Assembly: GCA_012064415.1 (NCBI GenBank)
Contig: SSNU01000208.1
Location: 649,725 to 713,724 of the forward strand
Length of the DNA: 64,000 bases
DNA from: Gyrodactylus bullatarudis
Lineage: Eukaryota > Platyhelminthes > Monogenea > Gyrodactylidea > Gyrodactylidae
Direction: 5' to 3'
Positions within the stretch are counted from its first letter, which is position 1, and every line of letters starts with the position of its first letter. The notes under the pieces were generated by a model. It did not search any database. It saw only the letters and a list, made by a program, of their open reading frames with translations, and was not told where the DNA came from. Shown in pieces: positions 44,401 to 52,100 of this stretch. The position numbers were made by a program, and so were the translations under genes.

Positions 44401-47400
44401 ATTTGCGCCAGTCTTCCTCAACGAATTTTACTACGAGAAATAATAAATTTTGAATTACGCTATGATCTTACTGAATCCAACCTGGAAAAATCTGGTCAAT
44501 TTGGGAAAAATGAACAATTTCTAGGGAAAATGGGATTTATGTATATCGGAAGATCAAAACTTTTAAAGGCATGATATGTATTTATAATTATAAATAAATG
44601 CAAATTTAATTCTCTAAAGATTCATGCTAGGCACAGGAGGCGAATTAACGTCGTCAGAATGTCAGTGAGGAATTGAACCACTTTGGCTACAGACGTTGTG
44701 AGCCTAAAGCAAAAGTCAGACTTTGATCTCGGCATATACAAACGAGTCTAGATTCTCACTCAGTCAAATTTTTCGTTAGACAATCCTTTTACTTTCACAA
44801 CTTGTGTTCAATAACGATTTGCGTCTCAAAAAAAACTTCACATGACTCTTTTTTGGCTTAGTAATGTATGATTCAAGAAAATGAACAGGCTATAACTTGA
44901 GTCTATAATGACTCTGAAGAACGAAGCAACTCTCTGATAGAGAGATTTTAAAAACAGACCATAGATTCGATCGAATCAAAAATGAGGTGTATTAATTATT
45001 TAATAGGGGTGATGATGGTATCTGGGCTGTTGCACAGACTGTGTGTCTCTATCTCTCTACATATTATATTCACCTTTCTAGCTTGTCCACCACCACAACC
45101 ACCAGGAGTTGATACAAGAATCTCCTTATCCGAACACTGAGAGAACATTGAATTATATATTTTTATTTCAAAAAGTAAGCAGTGTATACACATATTTGTA
45201 GATATTTTGTTGTTGAGTATTCGTAGTCTCATTTTGTGTTCTTCTTCTTATGCGCTCTTGATCTCTTGATGAATCCATAGATTGAGAGCGTACACAAAAA
45301 CTATTGAATAATTAATCATCTCAATGTTAATTCTCCCTATTTTCATCTTTTTCGCTCTCGTTCTCTCACTCACTCACTCGAGTTATTGATCAAAAACTGG
45401 AGTTTTTTCCCCTACTCTTCGTCCTGTTAATAAGCAGAGATCTCACTCGATTTAATTCATACATTCTCCTACCCCTCCCCTCCCCGTTTCTGCATTACAT
45501 TACATTCTACCTCATGGAGTCTAGTTTTTTTTCTTGTATGAGTAAAAATAATTTTGAGTACCTTCTATAAACTGCTTATTTCGTATCATTACGAGAGTTG
45601 TTCCAAGTGCTATATTTTTTATCAAAAATTCAATATAAAGTTAAATAGACAGTTTTAATAATATTCTCCTTGACGAATTGAATTCTATGGATAAAAGACT
45701 AAAACTATTACAAAAAGCCTTTTCTCTACTACTAGCTAGTAGATAAGTATCAATTCAGATAATTCGATATATCAATTATGACCTAGTTATTTGAAATAAT
45801 AATGTTATCGCTATGAACAAAATAATACAGATTAGAAATAAAAACTATTTCTCTCATTTATTATTGACGAGTGGATAAATTTTGCCGAGTTAGATACGAG
45901 ATTTTAGCTTAAATCTATAAATTCAAAAAAACCTTTTATCAAACATCATTCTCGGCATGAATTCAGGGTTTCCAGACATTTCATTTTAATAAAGTTGACA
46001 TTTTGCACATCCTCACTAAATAATATTTTAAACCAGATTAATTAAAGCGACTCGAGATTTTATCGAATCACCAAGTCAGTATATAATGGGCGTAGCTTTA
46101 AAAATTTTAATTTTTCATTGAAAATCGGATTTATTTCTCCAATGGAACTTATTGCTTATTCGTCTATTCTACATATTATATTGCCCAGTTAGGGAAAAAC
46201 AAATTCTTTTTAGACTATAGAGTCAAACATTTTTCACATCAACATCCCGGCTGAGCCCATCTCTTTTGGCGTAGTGGTATCTCTCTCACCTCTCATTCGG
46301 ACCCTCTTACTCTCGGTCCTAGGTTCAAACCCTCCCACACCGGGCACATTGAACACTCTTTCCATGTTCCATTATTTGTACAAATCATTTCTATAATTAA
46401 ATATAAATGTTTCAATTTCAAAAAAAAAATGATGAATTTTCTTGTCTAACAAAAAAAAAATATCTCTAGTATAATTTAAATTTGTAGATGTATGAGAGAT
46501 GACATGAGATAACATGAAAATAATGTACAAGCAATACATTTATATTTAGCTTTAATGGAAATTTTTTATTAACCTGTCAACGCGCATCGATGAGACATGT
46601 GACCCTTAGTTATTTTCATCAATACACAAGACAGTTGTTAATCGATTGACCTCGGACACATTGTAATAGTATACATATTAATATGATATATGTATATTGT
46701 CCTCCATTCAAGATTGGGACTAAAATATCTTGAATGCGAGTAGAATAACATTTGGAGATGAAAGGAAAAGTTTTGATATTACATTATTTTAGAGCGCAGT
46801 TATTAATTTTAATAGAATAATTACTTTGTCATGGTAACATGAAAAGTTGAATTTTATACGTTATACGGATAGAAATTATTATACAATATATACAATGGGG
46901 AGAATAATACTGTAAAATACTGAGGAAGACACACATTCAAGGTATCTAGGGTGTAAGAAATAAAGATTAAAGATAACGTAGTTTAGGAGTGAAAGGGATT
47001 GCCTAATGATTCTTTGCGTCAATGTTACCAAATGAAAACTATAGAAATCAATTTGAATCGGCAAAAGGTTTCCTATCCTACAGGTAAATTTGAGTTGATT
47101 GCATAATCCTCCAAGTGAGTAAGAAACTCATTTATTCTCTGATCTTTAGACATTCCCAGAGGATTTCGGTTTAATTAAAATTAGTGTCCTACTTACAATT
47201 GATGAATTGGAGATGATAATGACATCTCCAGCAATACTGGGGACATATCTTGTCTACTCTAATTTTAATTTGGTATGAAAATACAGTTAGTACTTTATGT
47301 CGATAGGGATGATGAAGTGTGTTGTCATTAGATAATTAGATTAGAGCATCGAAATAAAGACACAGAGACCCAATGTATTGGCCTCTTGTCAAGAAAGAGC

Positions 47401-48803
47401 ACCACAAGGCTCCTACACCAGTACCACCACTTAAAGAGGTATTTCAGAATTGATTTTGGTAAATCAACACACTATAGGCTTCTACTGATACAACAGATTA
47501 CAACTCTAGCATAGTGATGTTGTGACTCTTTTGATTTATCATTGTGAAAATAATAATAATTTCTCAAAAGTATATTTCCGTTGTATCCTCTAGAGTAAAA
47601 ATTGAATATCCCCTCTAACACAAACTTACATACAAAAATTGATAAAAAAGTTAGTTTTAGTAATGGACTCTTTTGAATATAATGACACCTTCTCTTCTCT
47701 CACTCACCCCCCCCCCTCGGGTATTTGGATTGGCAAATTGAGTTTATTATTACTTTAGAGTCACTGGGCATTATTATTATTTTTTATACAATTTGTAATT
47801 TTAGAAAATTGAAAAACATAACTTTAAAGGGGAAAAAAATAGAATGTTACAAGAATGTTTGCTGCACTCAAAGTTGGAGGTGACAAGAATTGATTAGAGA
47901 AAAGAAAATACAGTTAATCCTGAATGCAAAATAAGACCAACTCGATAAAAATTATTCGAATTTGGCCATAGAGATAGCGAAGATCTTACTGTTCCCGAGA
48001 AAAGGTTTAACTCTCAGATTTTGGATAATTTGCCTTCGTGATAATCGAAAAATTCAAATGGTTCGATTTCCCACAGTAATGACAGACTTCAGTGAATTTC
48101 TAAAGGTGAATTCGAATTCTTCTTTCAATGTTGATCCCAGACATCATATCAGAGAAAAATATCGAGTTTTTTTGTAACAATAGTAAATTCTCATCTTCAT
48201 GTCAATTAGGTTCATAATATCTTTTCAACTTAATACTAAGCATTTGATTCTAAGATGACAGATTTCCAGTTTTATCAGATTTCATTTCTCAAATCTTGTC
48301 CAAGAAAGTTAATTTTACACGATTCAATATCCTTACATACCTTCATACTCAATGTTGGTTAGGGTAAACATTACTCACTAAACTCTGGTATTATAGAGGG
48401 GAGAAAGTCAGTGTTGAGCTACATTTTTGAAATTTGATATTTCGTTTCATTTTATAAACAAGTTATGTTATTCATCCCTTTCAATCATACTACTACACTT
48501 CAACATAGAGAATATTCTATACCAGTGTTATGCAATAATAGAATGTAATCCTTTCGGACAGATTTATGACCTCTTGTGTTTTTATGGTCCCTCTTCAAAG
48601 AAAATAGTTTCTACAACTGATTCTAAAACTGTGATAAAACGAAGAGAAAAACAAAAAGTTATGATTAGAATCTTATCAAAATGTTGGATACAAGTTCGTA
48701 TGAGACACAAAAATTCAATATGATAAATACTCACTGCCTCAGTCCAAGTTGTCAATGTTGAGAGGAGAAAAATTATTCCTAAAAGTAATCGTTGAGAAGA
48801 CAT
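5074..48803 (-). CDS. Dg: Divergent dystroglycan, 18 exons, about 1195 aa
   Basis: Dystroglycan links the extracellular matrix to the dystrophin complex. Exons (minus order): 48735-48803, 33423-33592, 26275-26675, 25647-25718, 25370-25544, 25003-25219, 24648-24945, 24363-24413, 24222-24305, 23973-24093, 23678-23916, 23233-23601, 19066-19162, 18634-18863, 10422-10658, 5961-5993, 5491-5877, 5074-5411. Every junction has GT/AG and matching phase; the total of 3588 nt is divisible by three. Order: signal peptide 1-23, then alternating cadherin-like (CADG) and SEA/S6-like modules, a SEA module at about 800-943, a membrane span at about 995-1018 and a tail of about 177 aa. The call rests on the SEA region (VYW, KECIDKIES, KDGP, IGKC in the order of dystroglycan VEW, CPKEQI, DGKP, SGSC), the TM with a basic stop, and the C-terminal PYRNMPPP resembling PYRSPPP. 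Exon 16 is the least certain. Other CADG proteins (sarcoglycan-like) are the alternative. Confidence 0.72.
5491..5877 (-). CDS. Dg: Dystroglycan exon 17, transmembrane segment
   Basis: Phase 1 at both ends (acceptor TCTCTTGCAG, donor GTGAGT). It encodes a proline-rich juxtamembrane stretch, then one hydrophobic helix (LKIILPLILVIIFLLLLGII) followed by YLKFKSK. This is a type I topology with a basic stop-transfer, as in beta-dystroglycan. The following Ser/Thr/Lys-rich segment is cytoplasmic. Confidence 0.8.
5961..5993 (-). CDS. Dg: Dystroglycan exon 16 (tentative micro-exon)
   Basis: A 33-nt exon inferred because it joins the phase-1 donor of exon 15 to the phase-1 acceptor of exon 17 (acceptor GCCCCCAG, donor GTGTGT). 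The open frame continues upstream to about 6050 without a stop, so the true exon may be longer, with another acceptor and an unseen exon restoring phase. Confidence 0.4.
7880..8300. repeat. Decayed copy of the GGCGC-core palindromic family
   Basis: Lies in intron 15 of the dystroglycan gene. It carries GAATTAGCGCCAAATTCTCA, TTTTCAGGGATCTCGAAATA and related blocks that recur in the elements at 9841-10190, 32104-32568 and 51090-51400. Ends are not clear. Confidence 0.5.
9339..9836. repeat. 498-bp MITE with perfect 75-bp inverted termini
   Basis: The left terminus at 9339-9413 begins AGCTATTCTCGATGAATTTG. The right terminus at 9762-9836 is its exact reverse complement over 75 bases as far as I can read. 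There is no coding capacity. Identical arms suggest a recent insertion or gene-conversion between the arms. It abuts another repeat copy at 9841. Confidence 0.85.
9841..10195. repeat. GGCGC-core palindromic element
   Basis: Starts TTAATATGAAGATGGGAATT, the end sequence of the family. Internally AGCGCCAAATTCCC (about 9944) and GGGAATTTGGCGC (about 10100) are mirror images around a central AT-rich loop. The right outer end is not clear. Confidence 0.6.
10422..10658 (-). CDS. Dg: Dystroglycan exon 15, C-terminal half of SEA-like domain
   Basis: Phase 1 at both ends. It begins DQGYTVYWALVPLW, the position of the beta-dystroglycan N-terminus (GSIVVEW in vertebrates), and carries KECIDKIES, EPTKDGP, FFNAQLGTL and IGKC. 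The Cys pair and the DG-P element match the order in beta-dystroglycan. The serine of the autoproteolytic G|S site is absent. Confidence 0.75.
14390..14675. repeat. Degenerate MITE related to copies at 7300-7510 and 47940-48210
   Basis: Ends with TTCATCTTCATGTCAATTAGG, also seen at about 7490 and 48200. Shares blocks such as CCCCACAATAA and a TCGATAAAAATTTCGGATTC-like stretch. Lies in intron 14 of the dystroglycan gene. Confidence 0.45.
18634..18863 (-). CDS. Dg: Dystroglycan exon 14, CADG end and SEA start
   Basis: Acceptor CTCATTTAG (phase 2), donor GTAAGT (phase 1). It encodes the closing strands of a cadherin-like module (HQFIWTFRSDS), then LSFKLRFWDTLADFVLDKMN and IILNDWNEQ. This corresponds to the FKxKF...LAFAF helix-strand part of the dystroglycan SEA-like domain. 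Confidence 0.7.
19066..19162 (-). CDS. Dg: Dystroglycan exon 13, CADG strand
   Basis: Acceptor AAAATTACAG, donor GTGAGT; phases 1 and 2 agree with exons 12 and 14. It contains LSRWIQIRNDQLEGLMM, the W-hydrophobic-x-hydrophobic then L-x-G signature shared by cadherin-like CADG/He_PIG domains. Confidence 0.7.
19532..20225. repeat. About 690-bp near-palindromic element
   Basis: The left arm starts GTTGATATGAAGTTGGGAAT and the right arm ends with its near mirror ATTCCTAACTTCATATCAA. The arms are about 270 bases each and pair through AATTTCGATTTGGCGCC / GGCGCTAAATCGAAATT and TAGGATCAGAATAAGAC / GTCTTATTCTGATCCTA, leaving about 130 bases between. Non-coding; the short frames in it are chance. Confidence 0.8.
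20566..21806. repeat. Family member split by a foldback element
   Basis: The left end is GTTGAGAATGAAGATGAGAA and the right end TTCTCATTTTCATATCAAC, the family termini. Its interior is occupied by the separate foldback repeat at about 20978-21656, so it is probably an interrupted copy. Confidence 0.5.
20978..21656. repeat. About 680-bp foldback element
   Basis: The left arm (about 20986-21152) and right arm (about 21449-21647) mirror each other: GGGATAATTACAAAAA / TTTTTGTAATTATCCC at the outside and GGTCCACATAAATAGGAGTT / AACTCCTATTTATGTGGACC inside. Within each arm ACAAATGGACACA recurs as short tandem units. The loop is about 300 bases and non-coding. Confidence 0.8.
23233..24413 (-). CDS. 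Dg: Dystroglycan exons 8-12, central CADG and SEA/S6-like modules
   Basis: Five exons (24363-24413, 24222-24305, 23973-24093, 23678-23916, 23233-23601) with consistent phases. Exon 10 contains PTTWLAVDQTDGYIYGVYL, a textbook CADG W-L-x-x-D...G strand pair. Exons 11-12 carry DVITLRVAFNQSLTI, Cys residues and N-glycosylation sequons, resembling an S6/SEA-like fold, and then FSIELKLLNQSL, the last strand of another CADG. No Ser/Thr/Pro-rich mucin segment is present. Confidence 0.65.
24648..25544 (-). CDS. Dg: Dystroglycan exons 5-7, S6/SEA-like module
   Basis: Exons 25370-25544, 25003-25219 and 24648-24945. Exon 5 has several Cys (TCTDEEFCSF, KFCYVTP). Exons 6-7 encode alternating strands and helices: VNFKFIIELRQVILRQILSN, then DSTKRIITTIAQILN and FFILELTTVELAIDAVLLQ. 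WLSQVAVHNIDSFQQK, CQEAILPNVC and FVDCQQ follow. Position and pattern fit the S6-like domain that follows the first CADG in alpha-dystroglycan. Confidence 0.6.
25647..26675 (-). CDS. Dg: Dystroglycan exons 3-4, first cadherin-like domain
   Basis: Exon 3 (26275-26675, acceptor TTTCAG) ends in a clear CADG pattern: DQPGSWIKFKDNQITIEP, then GEHKMRLCAFSGNKSGQ. Exon 4 (25647-25718) completes the last strand, EDFILKVVPPTP. The intron between them (25719-26274) contains an unrelated plus-strand open frame. Confidence 0.75.
28351..28374. repeat. TA dinucleotide microsatellite
   Basis: An uninterrupted (TA)n run of about 24 bases. Confidence 0.9.
28677..29249. repeat. 573-bp MITE with TTA target duplication
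   Basis: The left end is CAGTGATTCTGGAAACTT and the right end AAGTTTCCAGATTCACTG. Both are flanked by TTA (28674-28676 and 29250-29252). Inner arms also pair: GAGTCCGCAGAATCTTAGGG near 28764 with CCCTAAGAGTCTGCGAACTC near 29177. A 3-bp TTA/TAA duplication is typical of PIF/Harbinger; the CAGTG start also recalls CACTA elements. Non-coding. Confidence 0.75.
29250..29310. repeat. Extra copy of the MITE end
   Basis: AATCTGAAGACCGAGTTTCCAG repeats the terminal motif of the 28677-29249 element just outside it, suggesting an older copy at the same site. Confidence 0.35.
29500..29640 (-). repeat. tRNA-derived SINE fragment, minus strand
   Basis: GGATTTGAACC at 29559-29569 is the reverse complement of a perfect Pol III B box (GGTTCAAATCC). 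On the minus strand it is preceded by GCATTGGACTACAATGC, a 5-bp stem with a 7-base loop like an anticodon arm. The D-arm region is degenerate, so this is a SINE piece, not a tRNA gene. Confidence 0.55.
31263..31286. repeat. ACAG tetranucleotide microsatellite
   Basis: Tandem ACAG units, about six copies, in intron 2 of the dystroglycan gene. Confidence 0.85.
31692..32105. repeat. Composite nested insertion with foldback arms and duplicated block
   Basis: Perfect 27-bp inverted arms lie at 31696-31722 (AAGCACCATATGGAAATTAC...) and 31852-31878. A block of about 115 bases beginning GACACTTGCTTATCCGAATT occurs between the arms (31731-31845) and again after them (31987-32105). Between the two copies is a SINE head. 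Confidence 0.75.
31945..31986 (+). repeat. SINE head with Pol III A box
   Basis: TGGCCTAGTGG at 31953-31963 is a perfect A box (TGGCNNAGTGG) followed by TTAGAAGCGTTGCCTCACAA, a tRNA-like D arm and anticodon side. It is cut off where the duplicated block begins. Confidence 0.6.
33423..33592 (-). CDS. Dg: Dystroglycan exon 2, N-terminal Cys-containing segment
   Basis: Phase 0 acceptor (TTATTGTTAG) and phase 2 donor (GTAAGA). It encodes 56 residues starting KCPIEILRSSSEYQC, with four Cys in all. The phase fits the signal-peptide exon 15 kb upstream and exon 3 downstream. The segment itself is not recognisable as a known domain. Confidence 0.65.
34637..35208. repeat. 572-bp hAT-type MITE, copy 1
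   Basis: Terminal inverted repeats CAGAGCCTCAAA / TTTGAGGCTCTG are flanked by a perfect 8-bp duplication ATTATTAA (34629-34636 and 35209-35216). An 8-bp duplication with ends starting CAG is the hallmark of hAT elements. Non-coding, so it is moved in trans if at all. A second copy is at 36593-37020. Confidence 0.9.
35411..35483. repeat. Perfect hairpin-forming inverted repeat
   Basis: TATAACTTCATGGATATTAT at 35412 is mirrored by ATAATATCCATGAAGTTATA ending at 35482. Arms are about 22 bases without mismatch, with a 27-base loop. Confidence 0.8.
36593..37020. repeat. 428-bp hAT-type MITE, copy 2
   Basis: Same family as 34637-35208: the left end is (A)AGAGCCTCAAAAACTACTA with the first C mutated, and the right end TTTTGAGGCTCTG. 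Flanks CTAATAAG (36585-36592) and CTTATAAG (37021-37028) differ at one base and are the aged 8-bp target duplication. It shares internal blocks such as ACAGGAAGTTGTATG and GTTTGTATACTATTTTG with copy 1 but is shorter. Confidence 0.88.
40858..41995 (+). mobile_element. 5'-truncated non-LTR retrotransposon (CR1/Jockey-like)
   Basis: One open frame, 40858-41817, about 320 codons, has reverse-transcriptase motifs in order: VVVYIDLNKAFDKV (motif A), SGVPQGSRVGPLLFNILF (motif B), FKYADDFKIV (catalytic YADD). It then has the C-terminal KDLGITYSWKLDFVDHYKEI and KVYARPVIEYCSAIWNPE segments typical of CR1/Jockey-group LINEs. The first part of the protein and any endonuclease are missing. After the stop a short 3' end finishes in an AATAAATATTATTATTATTA-like repeat, as CR1/RTE elements do. 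It sits in intron 1 of the dystroglycan gene in antisense orientation. The frame is intact but cannot be functional on its own. Confidence 0.85.
43656..43966. repeat. 311-bp palindromic MITE of the GGCGC family
   Basis: The left end AGTTGATATAAAGTTGGGAA and the right end TTCCCAACTTTATGTGGTT mirror each other for about 60 bases (also TTGATTTTTTCATCAAATAT / ATATTTGATGAAAAAATCAA). The core has TTTTGCCGCCAGAATCCCA, a mutated GGCGC block. Confidence 0.75.
44600..44710 (-). repeat. tRNA-derived SINE fragment, minus strand
   Basis: GGAATTGAACC at 44669-44679 is the reverse complement of a perfect B box. On the minus strand it is preceded by GGCTCACAACGTCTGTAGCC, which overlaps in sequence with the CCTCACAACGT of the SINE head at 31945. 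It appears to be the complementary part of the same family, with the A box lost. Confidence 0.5.
46255..46430 (+). repeat. Complete tRNA-derived SINE
   Basis: The A box TGGCGTAGTGG (46267-46277) and B box GGTTCAAACCC (46322-46332) both match the Pol III consensus, 55 bases apart. A tRNA-unrelated body and an A-rich tail (about 46420-46429) follow. TCGGTCCTAGGTTCAAA is shared with the SINE piece near 29560. It does not fold as a standard tRNA, so it is not called a tRNA gene. Confidence 0.75.
47940..48215. repeat. Degenerate MITE ending AATTCTCATCTTCATGTCAA
   Basis: Shares its right end and the CCCACAGTAATGA block with the copies near 7400 and 14400. The short open frame inside it is chance. 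Confidence 0.4.
48735..48803 (-). CDS. Dg: Dystroglycan exon 1, signal peptide
   Basis: ATG at 48803 starts MSSQRLLLGIIFLLSTLTTW followed by TEA, a 23-residue signal peptide with hydrophobic core LLLGIIFLLSTL. The exon then hits a GTGAGT donor in phase 0. Reading on hits further open sequence but no protein-like continuation. Assignment to the gene downstream rests on the matching phase with exon 2, strand, and the lack of other candidate exons. Confidence 0.6.
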
Positions 48804-49142
48804 TCTATTCTAACAGTTTGCTTCCTTTGATATATAAATATGGTTGTCTTTGTCTATTGAGAGAATACAGTGTTCAGCTATCTATCTTTGAATGTGTCAA
48901 CAACTTGATGATTGTTAATTATTGCATTTAACTCTGATGGGAGGTGAACACGATAATTCGTTATAGCATGCTTCACTAATCAACCTCATTGGTCAAAATT
49001 TGATTAGCCAATAAGAATGAAGCAAACAAAATTTTATGATTAATCTCCTAAATGTGAAATTAAACAGTAACATTTTTGATAAAACCTTAAAATTTGTAGA
49101 ATAGAAAAATGATTCAATGAATAGTGTAAGTAGTGTAGAATA
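48804..49142. promoter_or_regulatory. Divergent promoter between dystroglycan and TTLL4
   Basis: The two start codons (48803 minus, 49143 plus) are 339 bases apart. ATTGG at 48988-48992 and CCAAT at 49008-49012 form an inverted pair of NF-Y-type boxes in the middle, in the context CATTGGTCAAAATTTGATTA then GCCAATAAGA. No convincing TATA box is seen. Co-regulation of the two genes is an inference. Confidence 0.5.
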
Positions 49143-52100
49143 ATGAAAAGCTATCAAGACACTCCAAGGTATTCTCAGTTGAATTACAAGTAGGTCAGAA
49201 GAATTTTTGAAAAAAAACTTTTCTCATAGAATTAAAATTGAACCAATTAACGCTTTAAAAGAACCCTGTGTGGAATATCAGAAAATTTTAATTTCTCGTA
49301 TTAAAAGTCAAGCCTTTACTGATACAAATAACAGTTCAAATGAAATACTAACCAAAAATACTTCTTTATACGTGAAAAAATTGGATAATTTTGTAATTCA
49401 ACCAAAAAATGAGGAACCAATAAAAAAGACTAAAGACATTGAAAAGAATAGGAGCCTTGATAGCGAAGAGAAAAATTTAATTATCAATAAAAAATCAAAT
49501 AAAAATGAGAGTAGTAGCCCTGATGAGAAAAATGCCTATTACTATTCACTATTTCCCAATGTACCACCTGTTATTCGAATTATACGAAATAACTTGAAGA
49601 TTTCATTAGCTGGGCGAAAATCCTTGTATTTTCGAAGTAACATTCTTACTCCATTAGTTTTGAAGAGAATATTCAAACTTAACGGGATTAGAGAGAATTA
49701 TTGTGAGTGTTTTTTTATTTATCAGGACCCCCTCTCTAGACATGATTTTTTTATCTCTGAAAGACTTGAGCACGTGCCAGATAAAAAGGGGTCCTTGTTT
49801 ATTTTACTGATTACTAAAGTGTATTAGTGAACGAATAAATAAATAAGATTAAGTGTAAAACTTTCAGAATGGTGAAAATTGAACCGTTTTTTCTTCAAAC
49901 TTCGAGCTGAAAATGAATGCTTATTTTAGATGTTCACCCAAATGAGAGTATCGATGAGGTAGAGTCAAGTTTCTGGACAATTTACTATGGCAAGACAATA
50001 AAGAAACAAAACTATAATACTCTGAGGGAATATCAATTAGTCAATCATTTCCCGAACTCTGAATCTTTGGGCAGGAAAGATTATCTATGGAAGAATTTGA
50101 GAAAAATGAAATTATCCTATCCAGAGTTTTACGAGGACATTATGCCAGAAACATTTCTTATTCAAAAGGAAATAACAAAATTTCGTCATTATTGGCTAAA
50201 GACATCATTGGATTTATGGATATATAAGCCAGTATGTTTTTTAATTTTATTCTTAATCTTTTATCTGAGACTGAAATCAATTACAGCAAGTACTCCCTTG
50301 GCTCATTACATAAAAATTATGATATATATCTATCGTAGTTTTTTTATCATAATTATGTCTCTCTGACTATCAAAGATGTATGGATTATCTGTAAATGATA
50401 ATTTTAATAATTTTAACAAGATCTGAAAAGGGCTATTTCATCTTGGTTTCGACTTATAAAACCTTGGTTTACTCAAAGAAACGTTTTGCTGAAATTAAGA
50501 GGGAAGAGAAGCTGAAAGATCCAAAAGAGGGTGTCTACTTGATATAAAGCTAATTAAAAACCGGTTATCATCATAAATAATGGGATATTGACAAAAAATG
50601 TAGATATGGGTAGGCTAATTGACAAAAAGTGTATGGTATTTTCACAAATTCAATAGATGTATACTACTATCGAATAGAAAAATTTTGATCTTTCTCCAGT
50701 AGTTGAAAATTGGAAGATTATATTTTGATATTTATTTTTATATGTCAACCAGGCTAGCATCCTCAGAGACCTGGCGAAATATAACGTTGATCACTAGAAA
50801 ATGCGTCTGTTGTCTCTAACCTTCTCCCATGAGTTCAGAACCCAAATATTGTATACATTTTGTGGGTATTTACTAAACATGAATGGGTTTTTTCAACATC
50901 ATGCCCCTCCCCAAAAAAACCCAAAATAGGTTTAAAAGGTTTTTTCCATTTGCGAAATAGCTATAGAGCCTACAAAAATAATACCTGAAAATATTTTTCA
51001 AGATCAAAAACATTTCGATTTCAATGGAAATTGACATAAAATGTATAAATAGGTGGAAAGTGTGATAAAATTTGAGGATTCTAAAAAAACAAATTTTGAT
51101 AAATTCGTCATTTTTCAGGGATCTTGAAATATCAAATTTCATCGGCTTTCAAGTAGGGAATGTGGTCAAAAATCAAAATTTAATTTTGACAGGATTATGG
51201 GTTGATTCTCTGAACCAGATTCAGCATATGTAATTTCTTTGACTATTTCTGATCCTAAAAATCAACTTTTGATCACTCTCCCACATTGAAATCAGCATAA
51301 ATGTTCAACTCAAAGTTCAAAAATGGGAATTTGGCGCATTTTCCTTAAAATTGATTTTTTCTAAATTTTTATTTCCCCGCATTCTGAAAAAACAGGGGGG
51401 GGCTCATGGAATCTATAGATTTGCAAGACCCACTTTCACAATATGAAGAAACACAATTCGTTTGAGTTAAAATTCAAATTGAGAGAGTGATTGAAAGTTG
51501 AATTTTAGGAACGCGAGTAGAAAAGAATATGCAAAAGAGGCAGTGTGGAAAAATCGAGTTTTGATTTCTTGGTAATGCTTGAAAAATCAGTGAAATTTCG
51601 ATGATCCCTGAATTTCATAGTGCTACTCGGTTTCCTTGTTCAATCGTGATCCTAAAATTCTACTTTTGATTCAACTCAATTATAAATGGGGAGTTTTGAA
51701 GCTAAATAGAGAGATTTAAATTTGCCCTAAAGTCGATTTGTCAGTATTCTGTAAAAATCATATTAACTGTAGCTTAAGTTCATGAATAAAAGTTTCTTCA
51801 ACACCCTTATTTCATAGTCGGCATCAGCACGAGGTATTGGAATAAAGTTGGTTGATAGCATCGATCAGATCCCAAAGAAATCAGGTATAATGCAAAAATA
51901 CATCAAGGATCCATTCCTCATTAATGATAGTAAATTTGATTTGAGAATATACGCTACAATCATTACAATAAAGCCTCTATCGATTTACATACACAAGGAG
52001 GGTCTTGTACGATTTGCTTCAAAGCAATACGATGAATCGGAGAATTCGTATTCTAACAACTTTGTACATTTGACCAATTATTCGATAAATAAGAATAATC

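Noticed and set aside
44996..45232. Minus-strand frame containing STPGGCGGGQ
   Set aside because: No homology recognised, no splice partners, and composition explained by a local CCACCACAACCACCA run.
46255..46335. Functional tRNA gene at the SINE head
   Set aside because: Box spacing is fine, but no paired acceptor stem or 7-base anticodon loop in the right place, and an A tail follows.
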